Shown here in pieces: positions 17,077 to 26,074 of a stretch of 64,000 bases of DNA. The translations under genes and the position numbers were made by a program. This DNA is from Alphaproteobacteria bacterium (lineage in GTDB: Bacteria; Pseudomonadota; Alphaproteobacteria; Micavibrionales; Micavibrionaceae), in contig JAACQG010000015.1 of NCBI GenBank assembly GCA_009995045.1, positions 43,674 through 107,673 of the forward strand, read 5' to 3'. The notes beneath the pieces are model-generated. The model saw only the letters and a list, made by a program, of their open reading frames with translations, was not told where the DNA came from and did no database searches. Every line of letters begins with the position of its first letter. The first letter of the stretch is position 1.

Positions 17077-17901
17077 ATGGCACTAAAAAAGTTTAACCCA
17101 ACGACACCCGGACAGCGTCAGCTTGTCCAGATTGATCGTAAAGACCTATATAAAGGCAAACCTGAAAAGGCGTTGACCGAAGGTCTTACAAAATCTGGCG
17201 GACGTAATAACATGGGTCGCATCACTGCACGTCACATCGGTGGCGGGCATAAACGTCGCTACCGCATCATTGACTGGAAGCGTCAAAAATGGGACATGGA
17301 AGCAACAATCGTTCGCATCGAATACGACCCGAACCGTACTGCTTTCATCGCTTTGATCGAATATAAAGACGGCGAAAAAGCCTACATCGTTGCGCCTCAG
17401 CGCCTTAACGTTGGTGACAAAATTATCGCCGGTGAAAAAGTCGATGTGAAACCTGGTAACGCAATGCCACTTAAGAGCATGCCAGTTGGTACAATCGTTC
17501 ACAACATTGAGATGAAGCCTGGTAAAGGCGCGCAAATGGTGCGCTCTGCTGGTACATTCGCTCAACTCGTTGGTCGTGACCAAGGATATGCGCAGGTTAA
17601 ATTGGCCTCTGGTGAACTTCGCATCGTTCGCGGTGAGTGCATCGCAACTGTTGGCGCGGTTTCAAACCCTGACCACATGAACACAAATGACGGTAAAGCA
17701 GGCCGTACACGTTGGAAGGGCAAGCGCCCAACAGTACGTGGTGTTGCTATGAACCCGGTCGATCACCCTCTTGGTGGTGGTGAAGGTAAATCTGCTGGTG
17801 GTCGTCACCCATGTACACCTTGGGGTAAGCCGACTATGGGTTACAAAACACGCAAGAACAAATCTACGGACAAATATATTGTTCGTCGTCGTAAGAAATA
17901 A
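17077..17901 (+). CDS. rplB: 50S ribosomal protein L2
   Basis: A 274-residue protein of normal length, required for subunit association and peptidyl transfer. [30 protein letters not shown] and the [16 protein letters not shown] motif with the conserved His are all present. It has its own ribosome site (AAGGAAGAAG) after the inserted ORF. Confidence 0.98.
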   Translation: MALKKFNPTTPGQRQLVQIDRKDLYKGKPEKALTEGLTKSGGRNNMGRITARHIGGGHKRRYRIIDWKRQKWDMEATIVRIEYDPNRTAFIALIEYKDGEKAYIVAPQRLNVGDKIIAGEKVDVKPGNAMPLKSMPVGTIVHNIEMKPGKGAQMVRSAGTFAQLVGRDQGYAQVKLASGELRIVRGECIATVGAVSNPDHMNTNDGKAGRTRWKGKRPTVRGVAMNPVDHPLGGGEGKSAGGRHPCTPWGKPTMGYKTRKNKSTDKYIVRRRKK

Positions 17902-17912
17902 GGAGCAATAAA

Positions 17913-18188
17913 ATGGCACGTTCAGTATGGAAAGGTCCATTCATCGAAAAAAGCCTTCTAAAGAAGGTAGAAACAGCAAGATCAGCTGGCAAGAACACTG
18001 TGATTAAAACATGGTCACGTCGTTCAACAATCCTGCCAAACATGATCGGCCTCACATTCGGTGTTCATAACGGTAAAAAATTCATCCCTGTCGTGGTTTC
18101 TGACCAAATGATCGGGCACAAGCTTGGCGAATTCGCTCCAACCCGTACATATTACGGTCATGGCGCGGACAAGAAAGCCAAGAAATAA
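17913..18188 (+). CDS. rpsS: 30S ribosomal protein S19
   Basis: A 91-residue protein of the 30S head. [30 protein letters not shown] and [13 protein letters not shown] are diagnostic. It is 11 bp after rplB. Confidence 0.98.
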   Translation: MARSVWKGPFIEKSLLKKVETARSAGKNTVIKTWSRRSTILPNMIGLTFGVHNGKKFIPVVVSDQMIGHKLGEFAPTRTYYGHGADKKAKK

Positions 18189-18213
18189 TTGAAGGCATAA
18201 AGGAAACAAGACA

Positions 18214-18588
18214 ATGTCACAGACAAAAAACCCAAGACGCGTAGGCGACAAAGAAGCGATGGCTTTTGGAAAATATTTCCACACATCACCGCAAAAATTG
18301 AATCTGGTTGCACAAACCATTCGCGGTAAAAATGCTGCGCGCGCAATCACTGATCTTCAATTCTCTAAGCGCCGCGTTGCACAAGACGTGAAAAAGCTTT
18401 TGGAATCAGCAGTCGCAAACGCTGAAAACAACCATGGTCTAGACGTTGACCGCCTTGTTGTTTCAATCGCAACTGTTGGCAAGACAATGAAAATGCGCCG
18501 TTTCCGCGCACGTGCTCGCGGACGTTCCGCCAGCATCGAGAAAAAAATCAGCAACATGACAATTGTTGTTAAAGAACAAGAAGCATAA
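18214..18588 (+). CDS. rplV: 50S ribosomal protein L22
   Basis: A 124-residue protein whose beta-hairpin lines the exit tunnel. The core [20 protein letters not shown] and the hairpin [14 protein letters not shown] are intact. It has an N-terminal extension of about 12 residues compared with E. coli (110 residues). Confidence 0.97.
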   Translation: MSQTKNPRRVGDKEAMAFGKYFHTSPQKLNLVAQTIRGKNAARAITDLQFSKRRVAQDVKKLLESAVANAENNHGLDVDRLVVSIATVGKTMKMRRFRARARGRSASIEKKISNMTIVVKEQEA

Positions 18589-18604
18589 AAGGAGCTTTTG
18601 AAGT

Positions 18605-19291
18605 ATGGGACAGAAAATTAACCCAATTGGTCTGCGCGTAGGAATTAACCGTACATGGGATTCCCGTTGGTATGCTGGTCGTGACTACGCTGAAAAGCTC
18701 GTTGTTGACCTTAAGCTCCGCGAATTCGTGCAAGAAAAATTGAAATCCGCAGGGATCTCAAAAGTCATCATCGAACGTGCCGCGAAAAACACAAAGGTAA
18801 CAGTGCATACTGCTCGCCCTGGTGTGATCATCGGTAAAAAAGGTGCTGACATCGAAAAACTCCGCTCACAATTGTCCCAACGTGCCGGCGGTGAAGTATC
18901 ATTGAACATCGTTGAAGTGCGTAAGCCTGAGCTTGATGCACAACTCGCCGCAGAGGGCGTTGCACAACAACTTGAGCGTCGCGTATCTTTCCGCCGCGCA
19001 ATGAAACGTGCAGTGCAATCAGCGATGCGTCTTGGCGCACTTGGTATTCGTATTAACGTATCTGGTCGTCTTGGCGGCGCAGACATCGCGCGCACTGAAT
19101 GGTATCGTGAAGGCCGCGTGCCTCTCCACACATTCCGCGCTGATCTTGACTATGGAACATCAGAAGCTCTCACAACATTCGGTATCATTGGCGTGAAAGT
19201 TTGGATATACAAAGGCGACGTTTTGGAGCATGACCCAATGGCCCGTGACAAGCGTTTGGAAGCACAAGGTGGAGGTCCTCGCCGCGATTAA
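18605..19291 (+). CDS. rpsC: 30S ribosomal protein S3
   Basis: A 228-residue protein at the mRNA entry site. It has the KH domain [15 protein letters not shown] and the C-terminal [21 protein letters not shown]. It is followed by a 185-nt spacer before rplP, where most bacteria have overlapping or adjacent genes. Confidence 0.98.
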   Translation: MGQKINPIGLRVGINRTWDSRWYAGRDYAEKLVVDLKLREFVQEKLKSAGISKVIIERAAKNTKVTVHTARPGVIIGKKGADIEKLRSQLSQRAGGEVSLNIVEVRKPELDAQLAAEGVAQQLERRVSFRRAMKRAVQSAMRLGALGIRINVSGRLGGADIARTEWYREGRVPLHTFRADLDYGTSEALTTFGIIGVKVWIYKGDVLEHDPMARDKRLEAQGGGPRRD

Positions 19292-19406
19292 TTCGGCGAG
19301 ATCAAAATTTTGTAAAAAAGTACTGGCTTTATTGAATAAGTTACGATATAAAGCCGCACAACATCATAAACGTTTAATCGTTTAGCCATATAGGAACTGC
19401 CTTCAA

Positions 19407-19499
19407 ATGAAGAAAAGTCTATGTGAATGTGAATTTTTGCGTATCTACGCATTGGATAAAAATAAGGAATTTTGGCATGTTAAGTCCAAAGAAGTTTAA
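19407..19499 (+). CDS. possible 30-residue leader ORF overlapping the rplP start
   Basis: In the 185-nt rpsC-rplP spacer, an ATG at 19407 opens a 30-codon frame ([20 protein letters not shown]...) ending at 19499, 23 bases inside rplP in another frame. AGGAA lies 10 nt upstream of the ATG. A perfect TGCGTA/TACGCA hairpin with a 2-nt loop lies inside it at 19438-19451. It could couple or attenuate rplP translation, or be chance. The spacer also holds AT-rich sequence near 19340-19360 that might contain an internal promoter. Confidence 0.25.
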   Translation: MKKSLCECEFLRIYALDKNKEFWHVKSKEV

Positions 19500-19911
19500 A
19501 CATAGAAAGCAGCACAAAGGCCGTATCCACGGTAACGCAAAAGGTGGCTTCACATTAAGTTTTGGTGCATATGGCCTTAAGGCTCTTACACCAGACCGTG
19601 TTACCGCCCGCCAAATCGAAGCGGCCCGTCGTGCAATTACCCGTCACCTTCGCCGTCAAGGTAAAGTGTGGATCCGTATATTCCCAGATGTTCCTGTAAC
19701 ATCTAAGCCTCTTGAAGTTCGTCAAGGTAAAGGTAAGGGGTCTCCGGATTATTGGGCAGCCCGTGTTAAACCTGGTCGTATCATGTTCGAACTTGATGGC
19801 GTGACACCAGAACTTGCCCGCGAAGCACTTGCCCTTGCTGCAATGAAGCTTCCGGTAAAAACAAAATTCGTAAGCCGTATCGGCGCGGATGCAAATAAAG
19901 AGGCAGCATAG
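19477..19911 (+). CDS. rplP: 50S ribosomal protein L16
   Basis: A 144-residue protein (E. coli 136). The start is [16 protein letters not shown] at 19477, which matches the family and has AAGGAA 7 nt upstream; a longer frame to 19423 exists but has no support. [20 protein letters not shown] and [12 protein letters not shown] are diagnostic. It binds near the A-site tRNA. Confidence 0.97.
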   Translation: MLSPKKFKHRKQHKGRIHGNAKGGFTLSFGAYGLKALTPDRVTARQIEAARRAITRHLRRQGKVWIRIFPDVPVTSKPLEVRQGKGKGSPDYWAARVKPGRIMFELDGVTPELAREALALAAMKLPVKTKFVSRIGADANKEAA

Positions 19912-19913
19912 AC

Positions 19914-20171
19914 ATGAAAGCTGAAGATCTAAAAACAAAGACAACAGATGAGCTACAAAAGCTTCTCTTGGATCAGAAAAAAGCGCAATTCAATTTGCGT
20001 TTCCAAGTGAGCGGTGGCCAATTGGATAACACGTCTGACATACGCAAAACACGTCGTTCGATTGCGCGTATCAAGACATTTTTGAATGCAAAACCTGTCG
20101 AGGCGAAGGCTGCTCCTAAAAAAGCGGCGAAGAAATCTTCTCCTAAAAAGACAGATGAAAAAGCAGCGTAA
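19914..20171 (+). CDS. rpmC: 50S ribosomal protein L29 with Lys/Ala tail
   Basis: An 85-residue protein. Residues 1-62 are L29 (MKAEDLKTKTTDELQKLL, TSDIRKTRRSIARIKT). Residues 63-85 form an extra tail of Ala, Lys and Pro (EAKAAPKKAAKKSSPKK). It starts 2 bp after the rplP stop. Confidence 0.96.
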   Translation: MKAEDLKTKTTDELQKLLLDQKKAQFNLRFQVSGGQLDNTSDIRKTRRSIARIKTFLNAKPVEAKAAPKKAAKKSSPKKTDEKAA

Positions 20172-20183
20172 GGAACCAGAGAT

Positions 20184-20531
20184 ATGCCAAAACGTATTCT
20201 AGAAGGTGAAGTTGTAAGCAACAAAACAGACAAGACAATCACTGTCCTTGTTGAGCGTCGCTTCATGCACCCACTCTACAAAAAATACATTAAGAAAACA
20301 GATAAATATGCTGCGCATGACCCTGCGAACCAGTGTCAAATCGGTGAGCGTGTTCAAATTATCGAATGCCGCCCAATTTCAAAAAGCAAGCGTTGGACGC
20401 TTGTTGGTGCAAACGAAGTAGAAGCTGCGCCTAAGGAAGCAAAAAAAGCTGCGCCTAAAAAAGACGAAGCTAAAAAGCCAGCGGAAAAGAAGCCTGCGGC
20501 TAAAAAGACAACTGCAAAGAAGGATAAATAA
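20184..20531 (+). CDS. rpsQ: 30S ribosomal protein S17 with Lys/Ala tail
   Basis: A 115-residue protein. Residues 1-78 are S17 ([38 protein letters not shown]). The C-terminal 35 residues are a low-complexity Lys/Ala/Pro tail ([17 protein letters not shown]) absent from E. coli S17 (84 residues). Confidence 0.96.
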   Translation: MPKRILEGEVVSNKTDKTITVLVERRFMHPLYKKYIKKTDKYAAHDPANQCQIGERVQIIECRPISKSKRWTLVGANEVEAAPKEAKKAAPKKDEAKKPAEKKPAAKKTTAKKDK

Positions 20532-20534
20532 GCC

Positions 20535-20903
20535 ATGATCCAGATGCAAAGTAGAATGAGTGTGGCAGACAACAGCGGAGCGCGTGAAGTACAATGTATT
20601 AAAGTGCTCGGCGGGTCTAAGCGTCGCACAGCAAGCATTGGCGATGTTGTGATCGTATCTGTTAAAGATGCAATTCCACGCGGCAAAGTAAAAAAAGGTG
20701 ACGTTCGTCGCGCTGTTATCGTGCGTACAAAATTCGCACACAAACGCGCTTATGGCGAAGCGATCCGTTTCGACACAAACTCATGTGTTTTGATTTCAGC
20801 CAACGATGAGCCAATCGGCACACGTATCTTTGGCCCAGTTCTTCGTGAATTGCGTGCAAAGGGCTTCATGAAAATCATTTCACTCGCTCCGGAGGTGCTC
20901 TAA
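20535..20903 (+). CDS. rplN: 50S ribosomal protein L14
   Basis: A 122-residue protein of exactly the usual length. [33 protein letters not shown] and [18 protein letters not shown] are diagnostic. It starts 3 bp after the rpsQ stop. Confidence 0.98.
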   Translation: MIQMQSRMSVADNSGAREVQCIKVLGGSKRRTASIGDVVIVSVKDAIPRGKVKKGDVRRAVIVRTKFAHKRAYGEAIRFDTNSCVLISANDEPIGTRIFGPVLRELRAKGFMKIISLAPEVL

Positions 20904-20905
20904 CA

Positions 20906-21229
20906 ATGACACAACCTAAGTTTAAAATTAAAAAAGGCGATGAAGTTATCGTTTTAACTGGTAAGGACAAGGGCTCAAAAGGCGAAGTTCTTCAGGTTAT
21001 TACTGACAAAAGCCGTGTCCTTGTAAAGGGCGTTAATGTTGTAACAAAGCACAGTAAAGCAACGCAGATTTCTGCAGGCGGTATTGAAAAAGTTGAGCGC
21101 AGCATTCACGTATCAAACGTAGCTTTGGCAGACCCTAAATCAGGCAAGCCAACCCGCGTTGGTTACAAAACATTAAAAGACGGAAAGAAAGTGCGCGTAG
21201 CATTGAAGTCCGGCGAAACTGTAGAATAA
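20906..21229 (+). CDS. rplX: 50S ribosomal protein L24
   Basis: A 107-residue protein, an assembly initiator for the 50S subunit. It has the KOW motif [20 protein letters not shown] and [20 protein letters not shown]. It starts 2 bp after rplN. Confidence 0.98.
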   Translation: MTQPKFKIKKGDEVIVLTGKDKGSKGEVLQVITDKSRVLVKGVNVVTKHSKATQISAGGIEKVERSIHVSNVALADPKSGKPTRVGYKTLKDGKKVRVALKSGETVE

Positions 21230-21241
21230 GGCGATAGATAA

Positions 21242-21787
21242 ATGACTAAAACGCGTTATCAAGAATTATACGAAAAAGAAATCGTTCCTGCGTTGCAGGA
21301 AAAATACGGTTACGAGAATGTTCACCAGATTCCAAAATTGGAAAAGATCGTCATTAATATGGGCGTGGGTGAAGCAACACAAGACCGTAAGCACATCGAA
21401 AATGCTGTTGCTGACATGGCGGCGATCTCTGGTCAGAAGCCAGTAATCAACAAGGCTCGTCAGTCAAACGCATCTTTCAAAGTGCGTGAAGATCAAGCAA
21501 TCGGTTGTAAGGTTACACTTCGCCGTGCGCAAATGTACGAATTCCTCGACCGTTTGATTACAATTACAATGCCACGTATTCGCGACTTCCGCGGAATTAA
21601 CGGCAAAAGCTTCGATGGTCGTGGCAACTACGCGATGGGTATGTCTGAGCAAATCGTGTTCCCTGAAATCAATTACGATAAAGTGGACGCAATTCGTGGA
21701 ATGGACATCGTGATCTGTACATCTGCTAACACAAACGAAGAAGCAAAAGAATTGCTTAAAGGCTTTAAGATGCCTTTCAAGAATTAA
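21242..21787 (+). CDS. rplE: 50S ribosomal protein L5
   Basis: A 181-residue protein that binds 5S r[33 protein letters not shown] and [18 protein letters not shown] are diagnostic. Length is normal (E. coli 179). Confidence 0.98.
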   Translation: MTKTRYQELYEKEIVPALQEKYGYENVHQIPKLEKIVINMGVGEATQDRKHIENAVADMAAISGQKPVINKARQSNASFKVREDQAIGCKVTLRRAQMYEFLDRLITITMPRIRDFRGINGKSFDGRGNYAMGMSEQIVFPEINYDKVDAIRGMDIVICTSANTNEEAKELLKGFKMPFKN

Positions 21788-21803
21788 GAAGGACAAATAG
21801 ACA

Positions 21804-22109
21804 ATGGCAAAAGTTTGTATGATAGAGCGAGAAAAGAAGCGTAAAAAGCTTGTCGCAAAATATGCTGAAAAGCGTGCTGCTCTTAAAGCTATTATTAAAG
21901 ATAAAAGCGTACCTGCTGATGAGCGTTTCCAAGCGCAACTCGCAATCGACGAATTGCCTCGCAATTCATCAAAAATACGCATGCGTAACCGCTGTTCGGT
22001 CACTGGCCGTCCGCGCAGTTACTACCGTAAATTAAGCATCTCACGCATTGCGTTGAGAGACTTGGCTTCTCGTGGTGAGTTGCCAGGTGTAACGAAATCA
22101 AGCTGGTAA
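21804..22109 (+). CDS. rpsN: 30S ribosomal protein S14
   Basis: A 101-residue, zinc-free long-form S14 (no CxxC pair). [18 protein letters not shown] and [18 protein letters not shown] are diagnostic. Start has AAGGAC upstream. Confidence 0.98.
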   Translation: MAKVCMIEREKKRKKLVAKYAEKRAALKAIIKDKSVPADERFQAQLAIDELPRNSSKIRMRNRCSVTGRPRSYYRKLSISRIALRDLASRGELPGVTKSSW

Positions 22110-22122
22110 GGAGCCGCATACA

Positions 22123-22521
22123 ATGACAATGAGCGATCCTCTTGGTGATATGTTGACACGTATTCGTAACGGACAAATGGCAGAGAAAACTGTTATTGAA
22201 TGCCCGTTTTCGAAATTGCGCGAAAATGTTTGTAAGGTTCTTGCTGATGAAGGTTTCATCCGTGCTTACAAAGTTGTAGCAAACGACAACAACAAAAAAT
22301 CACTTCACATCGAATTAAAATATGATGATGGCCGCGGTGTTATCCGCCAGATTGACCGTGTGTCAAAACCTGGCCGCCGCACATATACAGGCGCAAAAGA
22401 TATGCCGCGCTTTTATAACGGTCTTGGCGTATTTATCGTTTCAACACCAAAAGGTGTCATGGCCGATCACAAAGCACGCGACGAAAATGTCGGCGGCGAA
22501 GTGCTCTGTCAGGTATTCTAG
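22123..22521 (+). CDS. rpsH: 30S ribosomal protein S8
   Basis: A 132-residue protein. SDPLGDMLTRIRNGQMAEK and STPKGVMADHKARDENVGGE are diagnostic. In E. coli S8 represses the spc operon. A second ATG two codons inside is an alternative start. Confidence 0.98.
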   Translation: MTMSDPLGDMLTRIRNGQMAEKTVIECPFSKLRENVCKVLADEGFIRAYKVVANDNNKKSLHIELKYDDGRGVIRQIDRVSKPGRRTYTGAKDMPRFYNGLGVFIVSTPKGVMADHKARDENVGGEVLCQVF

Positions 22522-22547
22522 AGAATAAGGTTTAAAGGACTAAAACA

Positions 22548-23126
22548 ATGTCACGTATTGGAAATAAACCAGTCACCCTCCCCGAAGGCGTTGAATTCAG
22601 CGTTAACGGTCAGGAAGTAAAAGCCAAAGGCAAGCTCGGTGAGCTTACCCTTCAAATCAATGACGAGGTCTCCATCAAATTGGATGACGTTGCCAATGAT
22701 GAAGGCAAGACTGAAAAAGTAATCACGCTTGAGCCAAAATCAAACAGCCGTTTCGCAAAGCAAATCTGGCCAACCATGCGCACTCTCGTTGACAACATCG
22801 TCATCGGCGTAAGCGAAGGTTTCAGCAAGAAGCTTGAAATCAAGGGTGTTGGTTACCGTGGAAACCTTCAAGGCAAAACTTTGGTTCTTGCTCTCGGTTT
22901 CTCACATGAAGTGCGTTATGACGTTCCTGAGGGCGTTGAATTGAAAATGCTTGATGCAGCTGGTAAGCCAAGTCAAACAGATATTGAAATAACAGGCATC
23001 GACAAACAACTCGTTGGTCAAGTTGCTGCAAAAATTCGCGGTTTCAAAAAACCTGAACCTTACAAGGGTAAAGGTATCCGCTATGTTGACGAATATGTCG
23101 TCCGCAAAGAAGGGAAGAAGAAATAA
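22548..23126 (+). CDS. rplF: 50S ribosomal protein L6
   Basis: A 192-residue protein (E. coli 177). [32 protein letters not shown] and [15 protein letters not shown] are diagnostic. An insertion around residues 44-55 ([12 protein letters not shown]) and a longer loop near 140 explain the extra length. The stop overlaps the rplR start (TAATG). Confidence 0.98.
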   Translation: MSRIGNKPVTLPEGVEFSVNGQEVKAKGKLGELTLQINDEVSIKLDDVANDEGKTEKVITLEPKSNSRFAKQIWPTMRTLVDNIVIGVSEGFSKKLEIKGVGYRGNLQGKTLVLALGFSHEVRYDVPEGVELKMLDAAGKPSQTDIEITGIDKQLVGQVAAKIRGFKKPEPYKGKGIRYVDEYVVRKEGKKK

Positions 23127-23515
23127 TGGCTAAGCAAAAGACAACAGCTGCACAGCGTAGAACATTCCGTACACGTAACAAAATTCGTCGCGTGAACATT
23201 GATCAAAACGCAACACGTGAAACACGCCCACGTCTTTCTGTGTTCCGCTCTGGAAAACAGATTTATGCGCAAGTGATTGACGACCTTAACGGTGTAACAC
23301 TCGCTGCGGCATCGACACTTGAAGGCGACCTTAAAGAAAAACTTAAAAAGGGCGGTGCTAACAAAGAAGCAGCGACTGAAGTTGGTAAACTTGTCGCCGC
23401 ACGCGCGAAAAAAGCAGGCGTTGAGAAAGTGGTTTTTGACCGCGGTCGTTTCGTCTATCACGGACGCGTAAGAGCATTAGCCGATGGAGCCCGCGAAGGC
23501 GGTCTTCAATTCTAA
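23126..23515 (+). CDS. rplR: 50S ribosomal protein L18
   Basis: A 129-residue protein that carries 5S rRNA with L5. [20 protein letters not shown] and [24 protein letters not shown] are diagnostic. An insertion around residues 73-85 ([13 protein letters not shown]) makes it longer than E. coli L18 (117). Confidence 0.98.
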   Translation: MAKQKTTAAQRRTFRTRNKIRRVNIDQNATRETRPRLSVFRSGKQIYAQVIDDLNGVTLAAASTLEGDLKEKLKKGGANKEAATEVGKLVAARAKKAGVEKVVFDRGRFVYHGRVRALADGAREGGLQF

Positions 23516-23533
23516 GGATATAAGGATATAAAA

Positions 23534-24112
23534 ATGGCACACCCACAACAAAACGACAAAAGAAACCAAGGCCGCGAAGACCGCGAAGAGCCAGAATTCA
23601 TGGAACGCTTGGTTGGTATCAACCGCGTTGCAAAAACTGTAAAAGGTGGTCGTCGCATGGCATTCGCCGCTCTTATGGTTGTTGGCGATGGCAAAGGCCG
23701 CGTTGGTTTCGGTTCAGGAAAAGCAAAAGAAGTTCCTGAAGCAATCCGTAAAGCAACAGAGCAAGCAAAACGCAACATCATCCGCGTTCCATTGCGCGAA
23801 GGCCGCACATTGCACCATGACGTAAAAGGTCGCCACGGCGCAGGCCGCGTATTCATGCGCTCCGCACCACAAGGGACTGGTATTATTGCTGGTGGTCCAA
23901 TGCGCGCGGTATTCGAAGCTGTTGGTGTTCAAGACGTTGTTGCAAAAGCAATTGGTTCAAACAACCCATACTCAATGGTCAATGCAACATTCGAAGGCTT
24001 GAAGAACATTCAAAGCCCACGTCACATTGCATCACGTCGCAACAAAAAAGTAGCTGACATCGTGTCTAACCGTGAAGGCAAGCCTGAAGTTGACGCAACA
24101 GATGAAGCTTAA
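23534..24112 (+). CDS. rpsE: 30S ribosomal protein S5
   Basis: A 192-residue protein involved in decoding fidelity and mRNA unwinding. [37 protein letters not shown] and [17 protein letters not shown] are diagnostic. Short acidic and basic N-terminal extension of about 20 residues. Confidence 0.98.
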   Translation: MAHPQQNDKRNQGREDREEPEFMERLVGINRVAKTVKGGRRMAFAALMVVGDGKGRVGFGSGKAKEVPEAIRKATEQAKRNIIRVPLREGRTLHHDVKGRHGAGRVFMRSAPQGTGIIAGGPMRAVFEAVGVQDVVAKAIGSNNPYSMVNATFEGLKNIQSPRHIASRRNKKVADIVSNREGKPEVDATDEA

Positions 24113-24137
24113 AGCTAGAAGTTAAGGATTAAGAACA

Positions 24138-24515
24138 ATGGCTGAAGATAAAAAAGAAACAAAAAAAGCACCTGCAAAAAAAGCGGCAACATCCGCAGTG
24201 CAGGAAACATCCGTTGCAAAAACACCGGGTACAAAAGACAAGACAGTTGCAAAGCAACCTTCAGGTGACACAAAAAAGGCAACAGCAAAACCTGCTGCTA
24301 AAAAACCTGCGGCCAAGAAAAAGCCAACAGGTAAAACTGTGACTGTGACACAAATTGGTTCTCCAATTGGTCGCAAAGCGTATCAACGTGCAACTTTGAT
24401 CGGCCTTGGCCTTAACAAAATGCACCGCACTCGTACACTTGAAGATACAGCTTCAGTACGCGGCATGATTAACAAAGTAAGCCACTTGGTTGAAATCATC
24501 GAAGACGCGGCTTAA
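24138..24515 (+). CDS. rpmD: 50S ribosomal protein L30 with long N-terminal extension
   Basis: A 125-residue protein, twice the normal L30 length (about 60). Residues 66-125 are L30 ([36 protein letters not shown]). Residues 1-65 are a low-complexity Lys/Ala/Thr/Pro arm ([29 protein letters not shown]). The ATG at 24138 has AAGGA 12 nt upstream and no better internal start, so the arm is probably translated. Confidence 0.95.
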   Translation: MAEDKKETKKAPAKKAATSAVQETSVAKTPGTKDKTVAKQPSGDTKKATAKPAAKKPAAKKKPTGKTVTVTQIGSPIGRKAYQRATLIGLGLNKMHRTRTLEDTASVRGMINKVSHLVEIIEDAA

Positions 24516-24580
24516 TTAAAGATAAAAGCTTTACAGGAATAGTTCTCAAGTAGCGAAGCGGTAGAACAAAAGGATAAGTT

Positions 24581-25078
24581 ATGAAACTCAATGAATTAAA
24601 ACCACAAGACGGATCAACAAAGAACCGTACTCGCGTTGGTCGCGGTATTGGCTCTGGTAAGGGTAAAACCTGTGGATCAGGTCAAAAAGGTCAGAAATCA
24701 CGTTCAGGCGTAGCCATCAATGGTTTTGAAGGCGGACAAATGCCTCTCTATATGCGCATGCCCAAAAGTGGTTTCAACAACAAGAAATTTACAACAAACC
24801 TCTCTGAGCTCACTCTCGGTCGCCTCCAAGAAGCAATCGATGCAAAACTCATCGACACAAAGAAAACTGTCGACGAAGATGCTCTTGTTAAAGCAGGTGT
24901 TGTTGGTAAGAAACAAGACGGTATCAAGCTCCTTACAAAAGGCGAGCTTAAAACTAAGATTGATCTTAAAATTACAAAAGCAACAAAATCAGCGCAAGAA
25001 GCCGTTGAAAAAGCAGGCGGTAAAATCGAATTTATCGTGCGCGAAATTGCTCCAGTTGTGCGTAAAAAATCATATTAA
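24581..25078 (+). CDS. rplO: 50S ribosomal protein L15
   Basis: A 165-residue protein, a late 50S assembly protein. [40 protein letters not shown] and [15 protein letters not shown] are diagnostic. A C-terminal stretch of about 15 residues is longer than in E. coli (144). A terminator follows, so secY is not in the same simple transcript. Confidence 0.97.
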   Translation: MKLNELKPQDGSTKNRTRVGRGIGSGKGKTCGSGQKGQKSRSGVAINGFEGGQMPLYMRMPKSGFNNKKFTTNLSELTLGRLQEAIDAKLIDTKKTVDEDALVKAGVVGKKQDGIKLLTKGELKTKIDLKITKATKSAQEAVEKAGGKIEFIVREIAPVVRKKSY

Positions 25079-25100
25079 AATACACGCATCTATAGATTAC

Positions 25101-25133
25101 AAAAAACTCGCTTCCCCCGTAGCGAGTTTTTTT
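25101..25133 (+). terminator. Rho-independent terminator after rplO
   Basis: AAAAAACTCGCT / AGCGAGTTTTTTT, a 12-bp stem with an 8-nt loop and a T-run. It separates the spc genes from secY, which is unusual because rplO and secY normally share a transcript. Confidence 0.9.
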
Positions 25134-25253
25134 ATGGCCGGGGCTTCGGAAATACTCAAAAAACATTATGTGATTAACAACGGCGTTTGTTTTTGCGCTG
25201 CGATGTTTTTCTGCTAGGCTAAAGACGAATAAAAATAACCAAAGATATTTTTC

Positions 25254-25976
25254 ATGCGCGCGGCACATCTCACTCATTTTCGATACATGCTTTTCATCAT
25301 TATGCTGACCATGCTTCCCGTAAACAGTGCTTACGCCCAACGCGATCGAGTTTCTCGTGGCGGCGGCGCAACTTTATGTAGCGACGAAGAGCCAAAAGTC
25401 ATCGTCAAGCTTGCGACAAGCCCGACCAAATACTATAAAAACTACGACGCCCGTTCGATTAACGCGATCCATAACGCGAAAGGCGGCGGAACCATTCTGG
25501 GCCTTGCCGGCGGCCCTTTAGAAATTGAAACACGCGGCCAATTCTCAATTCGCACCCTAAATGGCAAAGCATGCGTCCAAATTAAGAATATAGAAGTCAT
25601 GTTATGGACAAAGCCCGCGATCATCATTGCCAGCAATTTTAAAAAAGGCACATGCGAATACCGCGAAGTATTTGCCCACGAACAACGCCATATACGAACC
25701 ACACGTAAATTCGTACGCGAATACGCCCCTAAATTGCGAAGCGAAGTCAAAGAAATCATCCGCACATCCCGCCATCATATCATCGCCAGACAAGATCGCA
25801 TTGAAGACGCGCAAGAAGAATTGCAAAAACCGATTCTAGGGCGAATCTCTCAATTCCAAAATAAAATAATGCCTGTCCTGCAAAGCCGACAGGCGGCAAT
25901 CGACACCCCGGAAGAATACAAAAAAGTATCAGATAAATGCGAGGATTGGGGCAAACGGCTCGCCGAGGGTGGATAA
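25254..25976 (+). CDS. secreted HExxH-motif protein (DUF922-like, putative Zn protease)
   Basis: A 240-residue protein with an N-terminal signal peptide (hydrophobic core MLFIIMLTMLPVNSAYA). The sequence EVFAHEQRHIRTTRKFV at about residues 138-154 contains HEQRH, a zinc-metalloprotease HExxH motif. A conserved Cys pair (C41 and the KGTCEYRE Cys) may form a disulfide. The arrangement of a beta-rich N-terminal half followed by the HExxH helix recalls DUF922 secreted proteases; this is a judgement by pattern. It sits between rplO and secY, normally adjacent genes. An alternative start lies at 25287. Confidence 0.65.
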   Translation: MRAAHLTHFRYMLFIIMLTMLPVNSAYAQRDRVSRGGGATLCSDEEPKVIVKLATSPTKYYKNYDARSINAIHNAKGGGTILGLAGGPLEIETRGQFSIRTLNGKACVQIKNIEVMLWTKPAIIIASNFKKGTCEYREVFAHEQRHIRTTRKFVREYAPKLRSEVKEIIRTSRHHIIARQDRIEDAQEELQKPILGRISQFQNKIMPVLQSRQAAIDTPEEYKKVSDKCEDWGKRLAEGG

Positions 25977-26074
25977 CCGCATTTTCTTGCTAAAGAACGC
26001 AAAAACCCCTCTTGCCCCTGCCATTCCTTTTCTCTAATAATAATGCCTTAGATTAATTAAAGGACATCTTAAAT

